NCBI GenBank assembly: GCA_945861415.1
Contig: CAMAUV010000027.1
Location: forward strand, 1 to 61,270
Origin: Akkermansia muciniphila
GTDB lineage: Bacteria; Verrucomicrobiota; Verrucomicrobiia; Verrucomicrobiales; V1-33
DNA: 61,270 nucleotides
Direction of reading: 5' to 3'
In this document: piece after piece, positions 7,211 through 16,419 of the stretch
Layout: every line of letters begins with the position of its first letter
How positions within the stretch are numbered: the stretch's first letter is position 1
The notes under the pieces: model-generated
Told to the model about the DNA's origin: nothing
What the model saw: the letters and a program-made list of their open reading frames with translations, nothing else
Databases searched by the model: none
Program-made: the position numbers and the translations under genes

Positions 7211-8416
7211 TCAGAGCCGATGGCCCATTTTCTCTCGCTTGGTATTTAGATAGCGAGCATTATGAGGATTGGGCACGGGCTGGATGCCGATCTGCTCCAC
7301 GATTTCTAGGCTATGACCTTCGAGGCCCACGATTTTGCGCGGGTTGTTGGTCATAAGGCGAAGTTTGCGGATGCCGAGGTCGTGGAGCATTTGCGCGCCG
7401 ATCCCGTAGTCGCGCAGATCCATGGGGAATCCTAACTTGAGATTGGCTTCCACGGTGTCTAGCCCCTGCTCTTGGAGCTTGTAGGCGTGAATTTTGGCGC
7501 TGAGGCCGATGCCCCGTCCCTCCTGACGCATGTATAGGAGGACGCCGCGGCCCTCGTCGGCAATGCGCTGCATGGCGCTGTCGAACTGCCAACCGCAGTC
7601 GCAGCGCTGGCTGCCGAATACATCACCCGTAAGACATTCGCTGTGCACGCGGACCAGCACGGGATCGGCGGTGGTGACGTCTCCCATCACCAGTGCGAGA
7701 TGTTCGCCACCGTCCACGGTGCTCTTATAGAGGTAAAGCTGGAAGTCGCCCCAGTCGGTGGGCAGTTGGATAACTTGCTCGCGCTTCACGAGGACTTCGC
7801 TGCGGCGGCGGTATTCAATGAGTGCGGCGATGCTGGACAGGCGGAGGCCATGGCGGGTGGCAAATTCGCGGAGCTCGGGCAGTCGCGCCGGGCTGCCATC
7901 TGCGCTGAGGACTTCGATGAGGACACCTGCTTCTCGCAGTCCTGCGAGACGTGTGAGGTCCACGGCCGCCTCTGTGTGACCGGCGCGCCGCAGCACTCCA
8001 CCCGGCCGGGCGATGAGCGGATTCACATGGCCCGGTTGCACAAGGTCCGACGGCGCGCTGGAGGGGTCTGCCAATATGCGTATTGTGCGCGCACGGTCCT
8101 GCGCACTGACGCCAGTGCCCACACCGTGCGCAGCATCGACCGTGACGGTGTAGTTGGTGCGAAAGGTATCCCGGTTTTGTGCCACCATCAGGCCGAGTCC
8201 AAGATGGTGGGCGATTTCCTGTGAGAGTGGCGCGCAAAGCATGCCGCGGCCTTCAGTGATCATGAAGTTGACCATCTCCGGCGTGATGAGTTCCGCCGCG
8301 GCGATGAGGTCGCCCTCGTTTTCCCGGTCCTCGTCATCGGTCAGGACGACTAGTTTGCCGTCGCGGATGTCGGCGATGACGTCCTCAATGGGGTCAAATA
8401 GAGAGGCTGCGGGCAT
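7211..8416 (-). CDS. ribBA: Bifunctional 3,4-DHBP synthase / GTP cyclohydrolase II
   Basis: This enzyme supplies both precursors of riboflavin. Residues ~1-200 form the RibB domain, with DDEDRENEGDL and the metal/substrate residues around FMITEGRGMLCAPL and GHVNPLIARPGGVLRRAGHTE. Residues ~205-401 form the RibA domain with zinc cysteines in CLTGDVFGSQRCDCG and the GTP-binding YMRQEGRGIGL and YGIGAQML segments. The length of 401 residues is normal. The start ATG at 8416 gives MPAASLFDPIEDVIADIRDG, as in homologues. I looked for an FMN riboswitch in the 172-bp divergent gap to the SOUL gene and found none. The gene stands alone, without ribDEH. Confidence 0.97.
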   Translation of the reverse strand: MPAASLFDPIEDVIADIRDGKLVVLTDDEDRENEGDLIAAAELITPEMVNFMITEGRGMLCAPLSQEIAHHLGLGLMVAQNRDTFRTNYTVTVDAAHGVGTGVSAQDRARTIRILADPSSAPSDLVQPGHVNPLIARPGGVLRRAGHTEAAVDLTRLAGLREAGVLIEVLSADGSPARLPELREFATRHGLRLSSIAALIEYRRRSEVLVKREQVIQLPTDWGDFQLYLYKSTVDGGEHLALVMGDVTTADPVLVRVHSECLTGDVFGSQRCDCGWQFDSAMQRIADEGRGVLLYMRQEGRGIGLSAKIHAYKLQEQGLDTVEANLKLGFPMDLRDYGIGAQMLHDLGIRKLRLMTNNPRKIVGLEGHSLEIVEQIGIQPVPNPHNARYLNTKREKMGHRL

Positions 8417-8588
8417 GTGGATAATGAGTTGGGTAGCGGGATAAAGAAAACCGTTTCGCTGAGACTGGACCTCACCGCAAACCTGAATTCCGAAATCACA
8501 AATTCCTCTATGAATACGCCTGTTTACCGCAGACGGGTTCTTTAAGGGGAGGGTGCCACGTCGAATGCGCCCCCTTTCCCTACGTTTT

Positions 8589-9164
8589 ATGAAAAAATTG
8601 TTTCTTCTCCCACTGGCCCTTGCGGGTGTCCCCGTGCTCCTTGTTTCCTGCGGTGCGACGCGAATTGGTTATGAAACGGCCGACTATCGGTTAAAAGAGA
8701 ACGCTAGGGGATTCGAATTGCGGGAATATCCGGCCATGACCGTGGCTGCCACCCGGGCCAAAAGTAACGGACGCGATGAGCGATTCATGCGCCTGTTCCG
8801 CTACATTAGCGGATCGAACGAAGAAAGAAAAAAGATCGCCATGACCACCCCGGTGTTCATGGATCGGGCTGAGGAGCGGCAGGAAATGATGTTCGTCTTG
8901 CCGGCGAAACTGGAGAAGTCTGCGCCGAAAGCCATCGGCGAGGCCGTGGAAGTGAAGCGCGTCCCGGCACGGACCATGGCCGTGCTGCGCTACAATGGAA
9001 GCGACTCGCGCGAGAGGGAGCGTGGAATGGAAGACAAACTCCGGGGCCTTCTCAAGAAGGCCGGCCTGAAGCCTTCCGGTGGTAGCCTTTTCGCCTACTA
9101 TGATCCGCCGTGGACCCCAGGGTTTGCCCGCCGGAATGAGGTGCTCATTCCCGTTGAGCGCTGA
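8589..9164 (+). CDS. SOUL-family haem-binding lipoprotein
   Basis: The 191-residue product begins with a lipoprotein signal (MKKLFLLPLALAG... LLVSCGA; lipobox Cys near residue 21), so it is likely membrane-anchored in the periplasm. The body matches SOUL/HEBP proteins: YETADYRLKE, FELREYPAMTVA, FMRLFRYISGSNEE, KKIAMTTPVFMD and a C-terminal FAYYDPPWTPGFARRNEVLI. SOUL proteins bind haem or other tetrapyrroles; their bacterial role is poorly defined. I chose the ATG at 8589 because it opens the signal peptide; an upstream in-frame start at 8553 adds a non-signal extension. Confidence 0.9.
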   Translation: MKKLFLLPLALAGVPVLLVSCGATRIGYETADYRLKENARGFELREYPAMTVAATRAKSNGRDERFMRLFRYISGSNEERKKIAMTTPVFMDRAEERQEMMFVLPAKLEKSAPKAIGEAVEVKRVPARTMAVLRYNGSDSRERERGMEDKLRGLLKKAGLKPSGGSLFAYYDPPWTPGFARRNEVLIPVER

Positions 9165-9285
9165 GGTTTGCCTTCCTGCTGCAGGCCGGGGCATTGCGTT
9201 ATGCTGCCGGTTGAGCGTGAATTTCTGACTCGAACTGTCGCCGAGGGGGCAGCAAGCGGTTCCTCGTCCGGAAATTTCGAACATC

Positions 9286-9318
9286 TTAAGCTTTTCGCTG
9301 GAGTTTTAGAAAACTTAA
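9286..9318. repeat. Inverted repeat in the ftsA upstream region
   Basis: TTAAGcTTTTC and GAAAACTTAA face each other across a ~12-bp loop, with one bulged base, in the 206-bp gap between the SOUL gene and ftsA. It could act as a weak terminator for the SOUL transcript or an operator for ftsA. No uridine tract follows it, which argues against a standard intrinsic terminator. Confidence 0.4.
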
Positions 9319-9370
9319 GGAACTATTGGTGGTCCTGCCTTTCTGGCAATTTAAAGGCACCCTTTCGGCT

Positions 9371-10615
9371 ATGCCCCGCTCTAACATCTATGTCGGACTC
9401 GAAATCGGCACCAGCAAGATCTGTGTTGTCGTGGGAGACGCGCGCAGTGACGGCACCATAAAAATTCTGGGAGTGGGGCAGGCACCTTCCCGCGGGGTGA
9501 GGAAGGGGGAAATTGTGGATTTCGATACCGCGCAGACTTGCCTTCAGGATGCGCTGGTCCGGGCGGAAGACCGCAGTGACATCATGATCCGCAAGGTGTG
9601 GCTGGCTATTACCGGACCGCATATCGAGAGCTGCAACAACCCCGGCTTAATTCGCATTCCGGACGATCAGAGCGAGATCACCGAGGACGATATTGAGGAG
9701 GTCAAGGAGCAGGCCAGTAACGTGGCCATTCCTCCCGACAATATTTTCCTGCACCGCATCATCCGCCACTACTATGTGGACGGTCAGCAAAAGGTGCTGA
9801 ATCCCGTGGGCATGCTTGGTAAAAAGCTGGAGGCCGACTACCACATCGTCCACGGCATTCGCAGCCGAATACAGAACACCGTGCGCTGCCTGCGGGAATT
9901 CCCGTTGGAGGTGGAGGATATTGTTTTTTCACCTATCGCGGCGGGGCAGGTGGTGCTCAACCGGGAGGCCCGGCAGCAGGGCGCGCTGCTCCTCGATATT
10001 GGCGGCGGCACCACGGACTACGTGCTCTATGAGAGCAGCGCGATAGCGGCCAGCGGCAGCGTTGGGGTGGGCGGCGATCATATTTCCAATGACCTGAGCA
10101 TCGTGCTGAAGATTCCCATGAGCCGGGCGGAAAAACTTAAAGTGGAGCACGGCAGCGTATTGCCCGTAGCCGGGGACGAGGAGGACATCATCCGTCTCGC
10201 CGGCGACACCACCTTCGACGGCCGGGATGTGCAGCGCGAGGTGCTGAATGATGTGATCCGGGCGCGCTTGACTGAGAATTTCGAATTAGTGAAAAAACGA
10301 CTACTTGCGCAGGGGGCACCGCTCGAGCGGTTGGCCGGTGGCCTTTATCTCTGCGGGGGCAGCAGTCAGTTGCGCGGTATAGACCAACTGGCCGAAGAGG
10401 TCTTCGGCCTGCCCGTACGGCGCTCCAACTTCTCCCCCATGACCGGGCTCACGTCTAACTTTGAGAATCCGCAGTATGCCACGCCCATAGGGCTCATTCG
10501 GTATGCTCAGCGCGTGGAGGCTGAGCGTCCTGCGCGCGGCCCGTTTGCCCGGCTGACGGAGAAACTGAGTTCCCTTTTCAGCGGCACCCGGCTGGGAAGC
10601 ACCATTATTGGCTGA
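9371..10615 (+). CDS. ftsA: Cell-division protein FtsA
   Basis: The 414-residue actin-fold protein would tether FtsZ to the membrane and recruit the divisome. The phosphate-1 loop GLEIGTSKICVVVGD, the phosphate-2 loop LDIGGGTTDYVLYE and the adenosine loop LCGGSSQLRGI are all present, with the FtsA-specific 1C subdomain between them. A C-terminal amphipathic helix (ARLTEKLSSLFSG) fits the membrane-targeting sequence. The ATG at 9371 starts MPRSNIYVGLEIG as expected; an upstream in-frame GTG at 9326 is less likely. It is unusual in being outside a dcw cluster: no ftsZ, ftsQ or mur gene is next to it, and it overlaps rlmN by 8 bp. Confidence 0.93.
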   Translation: MPRSNIYVGLEIGTSKICVVVGDARSDGTIKILGVGQAPSRGVRKGEIVDFDTAQTCLQDALVRAEDRSDIMIRKVWLAITGPHIESCNNPGLIRIPDDQSEITEDDIEEVKEQASNVAIPPDNIFLHRIIRHYYVDGQQKVLNPVGMLGKKLEADYHIVHGIRSRIQNTVRCLREFPLEVEDIVFSPIAAGQVVLNREARQQGALLLDIGGGTTDYVLYESSAIAASGSVGVGGDHISNDLSIVLKIPMSRAEKLKVEHGSVLPVAGDEEDIIRLAGDTTFDGRDVQREVLNDVIRARLTENFELVKKRLLAQGAPLERLAGGLYLCGGSSQLRGIDQLAEEVFGLPVRRSNFSPMTGLTSNFENPQYATPIGLIRYAQRVEAERPARGPFARLTEKLSSLFSGTRLGSTIIG

Positions 10616-11765
10616 AAGGCACAAACCCCTTGCCGGTGACGTCTTGTGCGTACCGTTCGCGGCAGTGAATACAACTGCCCCATCCAATGCGGCTTCTGCG
10701 CCGGCTCTCACGGGAATGCTCCCGGAGGAATTGGCGGAGGAATTTGCTGCGTGGGGAGAACCCCGCTACCGCGTGCCGCAAGTGCTCGACTGGGTCTTTC
10801 AGAAACGCGCCGGAAGCTACGCGGACATGACCAGCCTCAGTAAGTCCCTGCGCGCCCGGTTGACCGAAACCCATCCCCTGCACACGATGAAGATCGCGCA
10901 GGTACAGGGCTCGCGCGACACTACGCAAAAGTTTCTCTTCCGTCTCCACGATGGGCGCTATGTCGAAAGTGTGCTCATCCCCGCAAACCGGTCGGCCCTT
11001 GGCGACATGAGCGACCGCCGCACCATCTGCGTGAGTAGTCAGGTCGGCTGCGCCTACGACTGCAAGTTCTGCGCCTCCGGTCTCGCCGGATTCACGCGCA
11101 ATCTGCGGGCGGATGAAATTGTGGAGCAGATCCTCCAGGTGGAGGCGCACAGCGGCCAGCGCATAGACAATGTCGTCTTTATGGGTATGGGCGAGCCGTT
11201 GGCCAACTTTACCAATCTCGCCCGCGCCATTCGCATTCTCCAAGCGGAGTGGGGAGCAGGCATCGGTGCGCGGCACATAACTGTATCCACCAGCGGGCTG
11301 GCTCCGCAGATTAAAAAGCTGGCGGACTTTCCTCTCCCGGTGCGGCTGGCCATCAGTTTCCACGGCGCCACAGACGAAGTGCGGGAGCACATCATGCCAG
11401 TGAACCGCAAGTATCCTCTCGATGTGCTCATGGACGCGCTGGACTACTTCCGCAGAAAGAAGAAGCAGAAGATCACGCTGGAATACATTCTCATCGCCGG
11501 AGTGAATGACCGGGCGGAAGATGCGGTCGCGCTGGTGCGCAGAGCCCGCAGTATTGAGGCCAAGGTCAATCTCATTCCTTACAACACCGTGGAAGGCCTG
11601 CCGTGGGAACGGCCTACAGAACCAGCGCAGGATGCCTTTCTCGCCGTGCTGGAAAGAGGCGGCGTTCCCGCGACCATCCGTCGGGAGAAGGGCCACGACA
11701 TTGACGCCGCCTGCGGCCAGTTACGCCTCAAGCAGGAACAGGCCGAGGCCGCCGCAGCCTCCTGA
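10608..11765 (+). CDS. rlmN: 23S rRNA (adenine-2503-C2)/tRNA methyltransferase
   Basis: A radical-SAM enzyme that methylates A2503 of 23S rRNA and A37 of some tRNAs. The cluster motif is VGCAYDCKFCASG (CxxxCxxC), followed by VVFMGMGEPLANF, and the methyl-carrying C-terminal Cys lies in GHDIDAACGQLR. A small N-terminal helical domain (EELAEEFAAWGEPRYR) fits RlmN. The start is uncertain: TTG 10608 gives 385 residues and overlaps ftsA by 8 bp; GTG 10665 or ATG 10716 would give more typical N-termini. Coupling to ftsA looks likely from the overlap. Confidence 0.95.
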   Translation: MAERHKPLAGDVLCVPFAAVNTTAPSNAASAPALTGMLPEELAEEFAAWGEPRYRVPQVLDWVFQKRAGSYADMTSLSKSLRARLTETHPLHTMKIAQVQGSRDTTQKFLFRLHDGRYVESVLIPANRSALGDMSDRRTICVSSQVGCAYDCKFCASGLAGFTRNLRADEIVEQILQVEAHSGQRIDNVVFMGMGEPLANFTNLARAIRILQAEWGAGIGARHITVSTSGLAPQIKKLADFPLPVRLAISFHGATDEVREHIMPVNRKYPLDVLMDALDYFRRKKKQKITLEYILIAGVNDRAEDAVALVRRARSIEAKVNLIPYNTVEGLPWERPTEPAQDAFLAVLERGGVPATIRREKGHDIDAACGQLRLKQEQAEAAAAS

Positions 11766-11786
11766 ATTGCGTTGACTCCGAGGCCA

Positions 11787-12812
11787 TTACTCGAGCCAGC
11801 GGGCAAGGCCATTGCGGACGAATTCGTCATCTGTGAGCCACGGATAGGCGGCGCTCACACGGGTGATTTCCTCCGCCTGGCCGGGAGAGAGATGTTCGGC
11901 GGGATTGAGGCAGCAAGCGGAGGGGACGAGGCCCTGACGCCGGAGAACTTCGAGGATGCCGGGGATGCAGCCGTGAAAGTGGTTGGCAGGATCGAAGATA
12001 GCGGCATTAGCGTCGGTGAGCGCAGCATTTTTCGTGAGCCATTCTGCGGCCAAGGCAGGGGATCGGCGCTCTGCTTTCACCTCGTCCAGCATTTCCACCG
12101 CGCGCCGGGTCCACACGGCCCATTGACCGAGCAGTCCCCCGGCGATGGTGCGGCCCCCGGGCCATGTGGTGAGGAGGTCGGTGAGAATGGCGTCGTCGTT
12201 TCCAGTGTATAGTGCGATGTCGGTGCGGTTGGCATCGGTGATGGCGCGGATGACGTCGAAGGTTTGGTAGCGGTTGAACGGGGCAATCTTGATGGCGGCG
12301 ACGCCCTCAATTTCTGCGAACTCCCGCCAGAAGTCATAACTGAACACTCGCCCGCCAACGGCTGGTTGGAGATAGAAGCCAACAACAGGGAGGATGCCGG
12401 CGATGATCCGGCAGTGGTCGAGAAAATCGGCTTCGCTGGCGTTGGTCCATGCTCCGGGGCTTACCAACCCGGCGTGGTAGCCCAGAGCCTTCGCGAGGGC
12501 GGCCTCTTCGAGTGCCTGCTCAGTGCGCCCGCAGATCCCGGCGATGCGCACAAAGTCCGGCGCAGCGTGCGCATTCATGGTTTCGGCGGCGATGCGCAAC
12601 ACAGGCTCAAACAGCGCATGCTGCGGCAGGCGGATCTCGAACTGGGTGGAATGAACGGCAACCGCGAGGCCGCCGGCGCCGGCTTCGATGTAGTAGCGGA
12701 CAAGGGCGCGCTGGTGGCGTTCGCTCCAGTGCCTGAATTCATCGAGCGCCAGTGGCAGGGCAGGAATGACAAGGCCGGAGGCGAGACGGGCACGAAGGGC
12801 GGAGTCGGTCAT
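11787..12812 (-). CDS. DapA-like (class I aldolase/lyase) family protein
   Basis: The 341-residue TIM-barrel protein resembles the dihydrodipicolinate synthase/N-acetylneuraminate lyase superfamily: GLVIPALPLALD near the start, EAGAGGLAVAVHSTQFE as the early barrel strands, and a candidate Schiff-base lysine in VAAIKIAPFNRY with a preceding VVGFYLQPAVGG strand. It is longer than DapA (~295) and lacks a clear GTTGE loop, so a distinct aldolase or hydratase of this superfamily is more likely than lysine biosynthesis. It stands alone, convergent with rlmN. Substrate unknown. Confidence 0.82.
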   Translation of the reverse strand: MTDSALRARLASGLVIPALPLALDEFRHWSERHQRALVRYYIEAGAGGLAVAVHSTQFEIRLPQHALFEPVLRIAAETMNAHAAPDFVRIAGICGRTEQALEEAALAKALGYHAGLVSPGAWTNASEADFLDHCRIIAGILPVVGFYLQPAVGGRVFSYDFWREFAEIEGVAAIKIAPFNRYQTFDVIRAITDANRTDIALYTGNDDAILTDLLTTWPGGRTIAGGLLGQWAVWTRRAVEMLDEVKAERRSPALAAEWLTKNAALTDANAAIFDPANHFHGCIPGILEVLRRQGLVPSACCLNPAEHLSPGQAEEITRVSAAYPWLTDDEFVRNGLARWLE

Positions 12813-12941
12813 GAGAGCGGGCCTACCCGGACAATAGAATATAGCAAGGGGCGGGGGCTCGCGCAGAAGGATGAAATTTCTTTTCCGCGCGAGGTAAACT
12901 AAAGGGAATGCAGGAGCAGCCCGGAGCGGTAAATTGTGGTC

Positions 12942-13247
12942 TTACACGACCACGACAGCCTCGTCTTTCACGTCGAGGCAGCGCTCCTTAAGGGCGCGCC
13001 GGGTTTGAATGTTCATATAGACTTTGGCGCTTCCGATCTGGAAGATTTCGTGTTCTTTCACACCTTGGAGCGGGCGCCAAATGAGACTCACCCAAGAATG
13101 GCCCGCGCGCTGTCCTTCTTTAATTCGGACGTAGGTCAGTTCCGGCACGAGCCCAAAATTTGCCGACGCCTCGCGGGATCTCCATTCCCCGAGCCAGTCA
13201 CGGAAGGCGGCAGTGTAAATGACGCCACAGCGGAGTCGTTCGAGCAT
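12942..13247 (-). CDS. Small hypothetical protein
   Basis: About 101 residues from an ATG at 13247, preceded by AGG immediately upstream; an in-frame start at 13337 would add a 30-residue Arg/His-rich extension. The interior is well-formed protein sequence: VELTYVR-like strands (GLVPELTYVRI), GHSWVSLIWRPLQG and EIFQIGSAKVYMNIQ, ending in DEAVVVV. I recognise no family. It diverges from the DUF3616-like lipoprotein gene at 13347, with which it may share a promoter region. The call as a real gene is moderate because no known domain supports it. Confidence 0.5.
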   Translation of the reverse strand: MLERLRCGVIYTAAFRDWLGEWRSREASANFGLVPELTYVRIKEGQRAGHSWVSLIWRPLQGVKEHEIFQIGSAKVYMNIQTRRALKERCLDVKDEAVVVV

Positions 13248-13346
13248 CCTATTATAAAGGGCCGGATGATGGTGCAGGCAAGCGCGTTGTCGATTGCGTT
13301 GGCGCCCCGCAATTGACCTGAATGAATAGCCGCTCATTGAGATGGT

Positions 13347-14381
13347 ATGAAATACTCCTGGCTGCTGCTGCCTGTGTTGCTGTTAGCCTCCTGCAAAAAG
13401 GAAGCACATCATCCTTCATCGGCGAGAGTGACGCCTCCTGTCGCGCCGCTGGTCGCCGTGGCTGGAGCGAAGGTGGAACCACTGCCCGGTGCGTGGAAGT
13501 TCTCCGGTTTCACCGACGATGAAGATCTCAGCGGGATCGCCGCATGGGATGAGGCGCACTGCCTTGTCTGCACCGACGAGAAATTCAGCATTCAGCCAGG
13601 CACGATGAACCGTGGGGGCCGGACGTTATCGGCGGGTGCGGCGTTCGCTCTGGTGCCAGGGGCATCCGGGGACACAGAGGTGGATGCGGAAGGCGTGGCC
13701 GCGGCGAAGGATGAAGGATGCTATTACGTCACGGGATCGCACGGAGTGGGAAAGAAAAAGGCAGACTTCCAGCAATCACGCTGCTTCGTCGTGCGCATTC
13801 CGGTGGACCCGGCGACAGGGCGGGTAATGCCGGCCGGGATTTCGACGGCCAGCCTGCTGCCATGGGTAGAGCAGGACGCCGTGCTTGGCAAATTTGCGCG
13901 CCAGCCACTTCAGTTGAACGGCTTCAACATCGAAGGTCTCGCTTATAGGAAGGGAAAGCTGTATTTCGGAGTGCGTGGGCCAAATCTTGATGGGGATGCC
14001 TTTATTATAGAAGTGGAGGCAAAGAGTCTTTTCGCCGGCAAAATTGCGACGATACTCCACCGGCTCAAGGTCGGAACAGGTGTCGGTATCCGGGAACTTG
14101 CTGCGCTGAGCGATGGCTCCTTCCTCGTCCTCGCGGGCAACGCTTGCGCAGAGGAGAGCAAGAAGCAGCCGCAGACGCTGGCTCCCGGTCCGGATAAGTT
14201 GTTCCGCCTTTTTCGCTACACTCCGGGAGGCAGTGCCGCCCTGCTGGGGGAGGTGCCGCAGCCATCCGCAAAAGCAGAGGGTTTACTGGTGCTGGAGGAG
14301 GGAGAGAAAACTGCGGATGTGATGGTGCTCTTCGATAGCGCACCCGGTGGCGGGGCAAAGACTTACCGGGTGTCGTGGTGA
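13347..14381 (+). CDS. DUF3616-like lipoprotein
   Basis: The 344-residue product has a lipoprotein signal (MKYSWLLLPVLLLASCKK, lipobox Cys at residue 16). It then has a propeller-like domain with the DUF3616 pattern: EDLSGIAAWDE, EVDAEGVAA, CYYVTGSHG, FNIEGLAYRKGKLYFGVRGP and a late IRELAALSDGSF strand. Proteins of this family are uncharacterised and are distantly like phytase- or esterase-type beta-propellers. It is probably an envelope protein facing the periplasm. Neighbouring genes give no functional hint. Confidence 0.78.
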   Translation: MKYSWLLLPVLLLASCKKEAHHPSSARVTPPVAPLVAVAGAKVEPLPGAWKFSGFTDDEDLSGIAAWDEAHCLVCTDEKFSIQPGTMNRGGRTLSAGAAFALVPGASGDTEVDAEGVAAAKDEGCYYVTGSHGVGKKKADFQQSRCFVVRIPVDPATGRVMPAGISTASLLPWVEQDAVLGKFARQPLQLNGFNIEGLAYRKGKLYFGVRGPNLDGDAFIIEVEAKSLFAGKIATILHRLKVGTGVGIRELAALSDGSFLVLAGNACAEESKKQPQTLAPGPDKLFRLFRYTPGGSAALLGEVPQPSAKAEGLLVLEEGEKTADVMVLFDSAPGGGAKTYRVSW

Positions 14382-14458
14382 CTGCCGGTGGCTAAAAGTT
14401 TCTCAGGCAAGATTTTCGAGTCTGGCTGATCGGCAGGCGTGCGCTAATCCTTGCGTCC

Positions 14459-15772
14459 TCAGCTACCGGATTTGACGGCGGCGTTTTTGCCAGCCGCAGC
14501 CGCACCGGCATCGGCTTCTGCTGCGGGGGTAATGGTTTCCGCACCGGCAGGGGCATCAGGCAGATTGATTTTGGGCATTGGCTGGCGGGTGACTTTCACT
14601 TTGGAACCCTCCACCGCATAGTGCAGAGGCACTGTGCAAAGTAACTCCCCGGGCTTCAATCCTTCCGAGATGACCACATGATCCGGCGCTCCCCATGCGA
14701 TGGTGACCTTACGCGTGCGGAGGCGGTTTTCCTCGTCGATGATCAGCAACTGGTCGCCTCCCCTCATGGCTAGTCGCGGCGCGACGAATACGTTCTGCAG
14801 CGTCCGTCCGCGGATCCGAGCGCTAACCCACATGCCCATCTTAAGCGGGGGATTGTCGACGCTGCGGCGGGCATAGGGGTCCTGCACCATGGCGGTAATA
14901 TAAAGCTGACGACTTTGCTTGTCGATGGTGCCCGCTACCCGCACCAGCGAGCCGTTCCAAACCCCCGTGCGTCCGGCATAGGGAGCCGTCAGAGTGACGG
15001 CGGGGGCATTCTCCAGCGGCGGCGTGGTCTCTCCGCGATAGTGCTCGGGCAGATTGAGGTAGGCCAGATCTTCGCTTTTAACGGGCAGATCGATTTCCGC
15101 CGCATCGACTCCATAGATTTTCGCCAGTTCCCGCCCTGGAGTCACATACTGCCCCACGTCGGCCAGCTTTTCCACGATACGTCCGGCGTAGGGGGCTTTG
15201 ATGCTTGTGCGGTCAAGGTCGCGGCGCGCACGGTCCAGCTGGGCGCGGGAGGACAGAAGTCGGGCCTCCGCTTCCGCGAGTTGAGGCTTGCGAAGAACCA
15301 AAGGATCCGGCTCGCCGCTTCGACCAAGCGCTTTCCAGTCCTCAAGGGCTTGTGCGGCCCGGGCATTTTCCTCGCTGATGGCGGTCTCCGCCTGAGCTAC
15401 GGCGCTTTGCGCGATGGTTACTGCGGCCGACTGGTCGCGGTCGTCGAGTTTGAGTAATTCTTCACCGGATTCGAAAAAACTGCCTTCACGGAAGTTAGGT
15501 GAAATTTCCCGGATCATACCGCTGACCTCCGGAATGACCGAACTCTCCGTGCGGGCGCGCACCTCGCCGTAGGTGGGAATCACGATAGTGTAATCTTGCG
15601 GATGGAGTTCCGCAGCGGTCACTGGAATAAAGACTTCGCGCTGGGGAATCGTGTCCGGGGCCGGCTTTTGCCGGGATAGCCACCACGCACCTGCAGCTGT
15701 CGCGGCAAGAATGACAATGGGAAGAGTGATTTTGACCGGTAAGGACACAGTAGCTAAGAGGGGCAAAACCAT
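14459..15772 (-). CDS. Membrane fusion (adaptor) protein of an RND/MFP-type efflux system
   Basis: The 437-residue periplasmic adaptor has an N-terminal membrane anchor (LPIVILAATAAGAWWL), a split biotinyl-lipoyl domain (ESSVIPEVSGMIREI and APYAGRIVEKLADVGQYV), a coiled-coil hairpin of about 100 residues with many Ala/Glu/Arg, and C-terminal beta-barrel and membrane-proximal domains ending in KVKVTRQPMP. The tail is Ala-rich. Adaptors of this type join an inner-membrane RND pump to a TolC-like channel, but no pump or channel gene is next to it, so its partners lie outside the window or have been lost. Confidence 0.87.
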   Translation of the reverse strand: MVLPLLATVSLPVKITLPIVILAATAAGAWWLSRQKPAPDTIPQREVFIPVTAAELHPQDYTIVIPTYGEVRARTESSVIPEVSGMIREISPNFREGSFFESGEELLKLDDRDQSAAVTIAQSAVAQAETAISEENARAAQALEDWKALGRSGEPDPLVLRKPQLAEAEARLLSSRAQLDRARRDLDRTSIKAPYAGRIVEKLADVGQYVTPGRELAKIYGVDAAEIDLPVKSEDLAYLNLPEHYRGETTPPLENAPAVTLTAPYAGRTGVWNGSLVRVAGTIDKQSRQLYITAMVQDPYARRSVDNPPLKMGMWVSARIRGRTLQNVFVAPRLAMRGGDQLLIIDEENRLRTRKVTIAWGAPDHVVISEGLKPGELLCTVPLHYAVEGSKVKVTRQPMPKINLPDAPAGAETITPAAEADAGAAAAGKNAAVKSGS

Positions 15773-15915
15773 AGTCCTCAGCGGAAGGTGGACGCAGAAC
15801 GTGATGCCTTATGATAATCGAGCACATCGGCTGCGGCATTGCAAGCCGCGATGCTGGGATTGATGCCGGCTTAACTGGTGCAGCTTACCGAGGTCGAGGC
15901 AGTCTGAGTTGCTGC

Positions 15916-16380
15916 TTATTTGCGAAGGATGAGCAACCAGTCATCTCTCATCGATTGGTGGAGGGCAGGGGCTAGCGCCCCGACTTCACGTGGATTGAAC
16001 CACTTCACGGTAAATGTGCCCTCCGCCGCGGAGAGGTCGATGTCGGCGGTGCCACCGTTCGGGAGATAGGCGAGGTAGAGTTCGCCCACTTTGGCGAGAC
16101 AGAACTTTGAGTTGTCGTCCATTTCGTTCTCTTGGAGCTTGCAATGCAGATACAGCCCGCGTGCCGTCGCGTGGTTGAAGACGATTCCCCACCGGTCTAG
16201 GTTCGAGCAGTCGTAGTTCATCCTTCCGTCGCGCTCGACAAACGGCCAGACGTTATCGCCGTCGCCGGATGCGTTGTAGCTGAGGAAGGAGAAGTCCTTC
16301 ACGCCTTTGTCCGCGAGGTAGTTCAGCGCGCCGATGAGACACTTGCCCTTTTGGTCATTCGGGATCGCGCCCCTAATCAA
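15916..16380 (-). pseudogene. Collapsed DUF5060/DUF4038-type glycosidase remnant
   Basis: The 154-residue frame joins two parts of a much longer protein family. LIGALNYLADKGVKDFSFLS, then GDGDNVWPFV and LDRWGIVFNHATARGLYLHC, is the early barrel segment of exported DUF5060/DUF4038-like putative glycoside hydrolases. It is followed within about 20 residues by GELYLAYLPNGGTADIDLS and EGTFTVKWFNPREVG, which is the C-terminal beta-domain of the same families. The catalytic middle (200 or more residues) and the N-terminus with its signal peptide are missing. The frame starts only at a weak TTG. I read it as a pseudogene made by an internal deletion plus 5' loss. The gap 15773-15915 holds nothing recognisable. 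Confidence 0.7.
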
Positions 16381-16419
16381 CAGACTGTGTCCGGCGGGTT
16401 AAGGGAACCGAGCCGGGAT

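Noticed and set aside
8417..8588. FMN riboswitch upstream of ribBA
   Set aside because: The conserved RFN core sequence was looked for on the minus strand and is absent.
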